Shown here one piece after another: positions 63,123 to 64,000 of a DNA stretch of 64,000 nt. The stretch lies in NCBI RefSeq assembly GCF_020510445.1, contig NZ_JAHBAG010000001.1:2828501-2892500 (forward strand), written 5' to 3'. A program made the position numbers and the translations under genes. Under the pieces are notes generated by a model, which had not been told where the DNA came from, did no database searches, and saw nothing but the letters and a program-made list of their open reading frames with translations. The DNA is from Hydrogenophaga taeniospiralis (GTDB lineage: Bacteria; Pseudomonadota; Gammaproteobacteria; Burkholderiales; Burkholderiaceae_C). Positions within the stretch are counted from its first letter, which is position 1, and every line of letters starts with the position of its first letter.

Positions 63123-64000
63123 ATGAATTCCCTCAAAGCCAAACTTCCGCCCATGGGCACGCTCGGGCCTTTCATTGCCCTGGTGGTCGCCTGCGGGTTC
63201 TTCGCGACCCAGAGCGACCGTTTCCTGTCGCTGCAGAACTTCTCGCTGATCCTGCAGCAGGTCATGGTGGTGGGCACCATCGCCATCGGCCAGACCCTCA
63301 TCATCCTGACCGCCGGCATCGACCTCTCGTGCGGCATGATCATGGCGCTGGGCAGCATCGTCATGACCAAGATGGGCGCCGACTTCGGCCTCTCCGCCCC
63401 GGTCGCGATCACGCTGGGCATTGGCGCCACGGCGCTGTTCGGCGTGGTCAATGGCCTGCTGGTCACCAAGGCCAAGCTGCCACCCTTCATCGTCACGCTG
63501 GGCACGCTGAACATCGCGTTCGCCATCACCCAGCTGTACTCCGGTTCGCAGACCGTCACCGAAGTGTCCGAAGGCATGACCTGGCTGGGCAACTCGTTCC
63601 GCATCGGCGAGACCAACATCCTCTACGGCGTGGTGCTGATGCTCGCGCTGTACCTGCTGACCTGGCTGTTCCTGCGCGAAACCGCGCCGGGCCGCCACAT
63701 CTACGCCGTGGGCAACAGCCCCGAGGCCACGCGCCTCACCGGTATCTCGACCGACAAGGTGCTGCTGGGTGTGTACGTGCTGGCCGGCGTGTTCTACGGC
63801 ATCGCCTCGCTGCTCTCCGTGGCGCGCATCGGCGCCGGTGATCCGAACGCCGGGCAGACCGAAAACCTCGACGCCATCACCGCCGTGGTGCTGGGCGGCA
63901 CCAGCCTGTTCGGCGGCCGCGGCATCGTCCTCGGCACCCTGGTGGGCGCGCTGATCGTGGGCGTGTTCCGCAACGGCCTCACGCTCATGGGTGTGTCCTC
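63123..64000 (+). CDS. frcC: Fructose-type ABC transporter permease, partial
   Basis: The 3' end is outside the window; 292 codons are visible. A multi-helix RbsC/FrcC-type permease with the ITLTAGIDLSCGMIMALGS-like region and the RHIYAVGNSPEATRLTGI EAA-like loop. It works with FrcB; the ATPase gene is presumably next. Confidence 0.88.
   Translation, partial: MNSLKAKLPPMGTLGPFIALVVACGFFATQSDRFLSLQNFSLILQQVMVVGTIAIGQTLIILTAGIDLSCGMIMALGSIVMTKMGADFGLSAPVAITLGIGATALFGVVNGLLVTKAKLPPFIVTLGTLNIAFAITQLYSGSQTVTEVSEGMTWLGNSFRIGETNILYGVVLMLALYLLTWLFLRETAPGRHIYAVGNSPEATRLTGISTDKVLLGVYVLAGVFYGIASLLSVARIGAGDPNAGQTENLDAITAVVLGGTSLFGGRGIVLGTLVGALIVGVFRNGLTLMGVS

Overview
The window looks like chromosome of a high-GC betaproteobacterium of the Comamonadaceae (Hydrogenophaga/Acidovorax-like). 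This is an inference from strong G/C third-position bias, three kinds of solute uptake typical of that family (TRAP, Bug/TTT-type and ABC), an Entner-Doudoroff sugar catabolism block, and a dispersed intergenic repeat family (cores such as CGGAACCGGCTTTGCCGG followed by a CCCCCTTGAGGGGG-type hairpin) that recurs about ten times. No tRNA, rRNA, CRISPR array, transposase or integrase was seen.

Layout. 0-4.6 kb: partial DUF58 protein and MoxR ATPase, histone-deacetylase-like amidohydrolase, enoyl-CoA hydratase, MscS channel. 4.6-7.5 kb: TRAP transporter (minus strand). 7.5-12.8 kb: etfB-etfA, acyl-CoA dehydrogenase and nitronate-monooxygenase-like flavoprotein behind a palindrome-rich regulatory region. 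12.8-15.2 kb: bifunctional penicillin-binding protein. 15.3-19.9 kb: LacI regulator, gluconokinase and a second TRAP transporter, with two LacI-type operators. 20.2-21.5 kb: possible FabMG-type enoyl-ACP reductase. 21.6-29.1 kb: polyol (mannitol/sorbitol) ABC transporter and dehydrogenases with an AraC regulator. 29.4-33.1 kb: creB-creC-creD with an exact cre-tag before creD. 33.1-35.3 kb: YdjM-like protein and a B12-binding radical SAM protein. 35.3-37.9 kb: AsnC/Lrp regulator, phhB, phhA and an SDR. 37.9-39.2 kb: SnoaL-like protein and an ECF sigma factor. 39.3-43.2 kb: amidase, Bug protein and two divergent TetR regulators with separate palindromic operators. 43.3-46.97 kb: a deleted SDR remnant, MATE exporter and three small accessory genes.

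47.3-51.2 kb is the most unusual region. It is lower in GC, has six small same-strand genes of mostly unknown function, and each gene is followed by an integron attC-like site (strong for the first two, degenerate for the rest; most share a (T)CRAACGTTA-like end). It begins at a GTTAGGT core preceded by CATCAAA, reminiscent of the end of an attI site. No integron integrase is present, so this is best read as a gene-cassette cluster that has lost, or lies apart from, its integrase. The first cassette encodes a DUF4062 protein, a candidate anti-phage or NTPase-associated protein. A compact block of small ordinary-GC genes (GNAT, DUF4256, DUF1801, ACT) follows.

53.1-60.6 kb: mgsA, a low-molecular-weight phosphatase, pgi, eda, edd, pgl and zwf, all leftward, with a HexR-type operator upstream of zwf. 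60.7-64 kb: fructokinase divergent from a fructose-type ABC importer (frcB, partial frcC). Gluconate (gntK/TRAP), fructose (frc/frk) and polyols all feed 6-phosphogluconate, fructose or fructose 6-phosphate, which Pgi/Zwf/Pgl/Edd/Eda convert to pyruvate and glyceraldehyde 3-phosphate.
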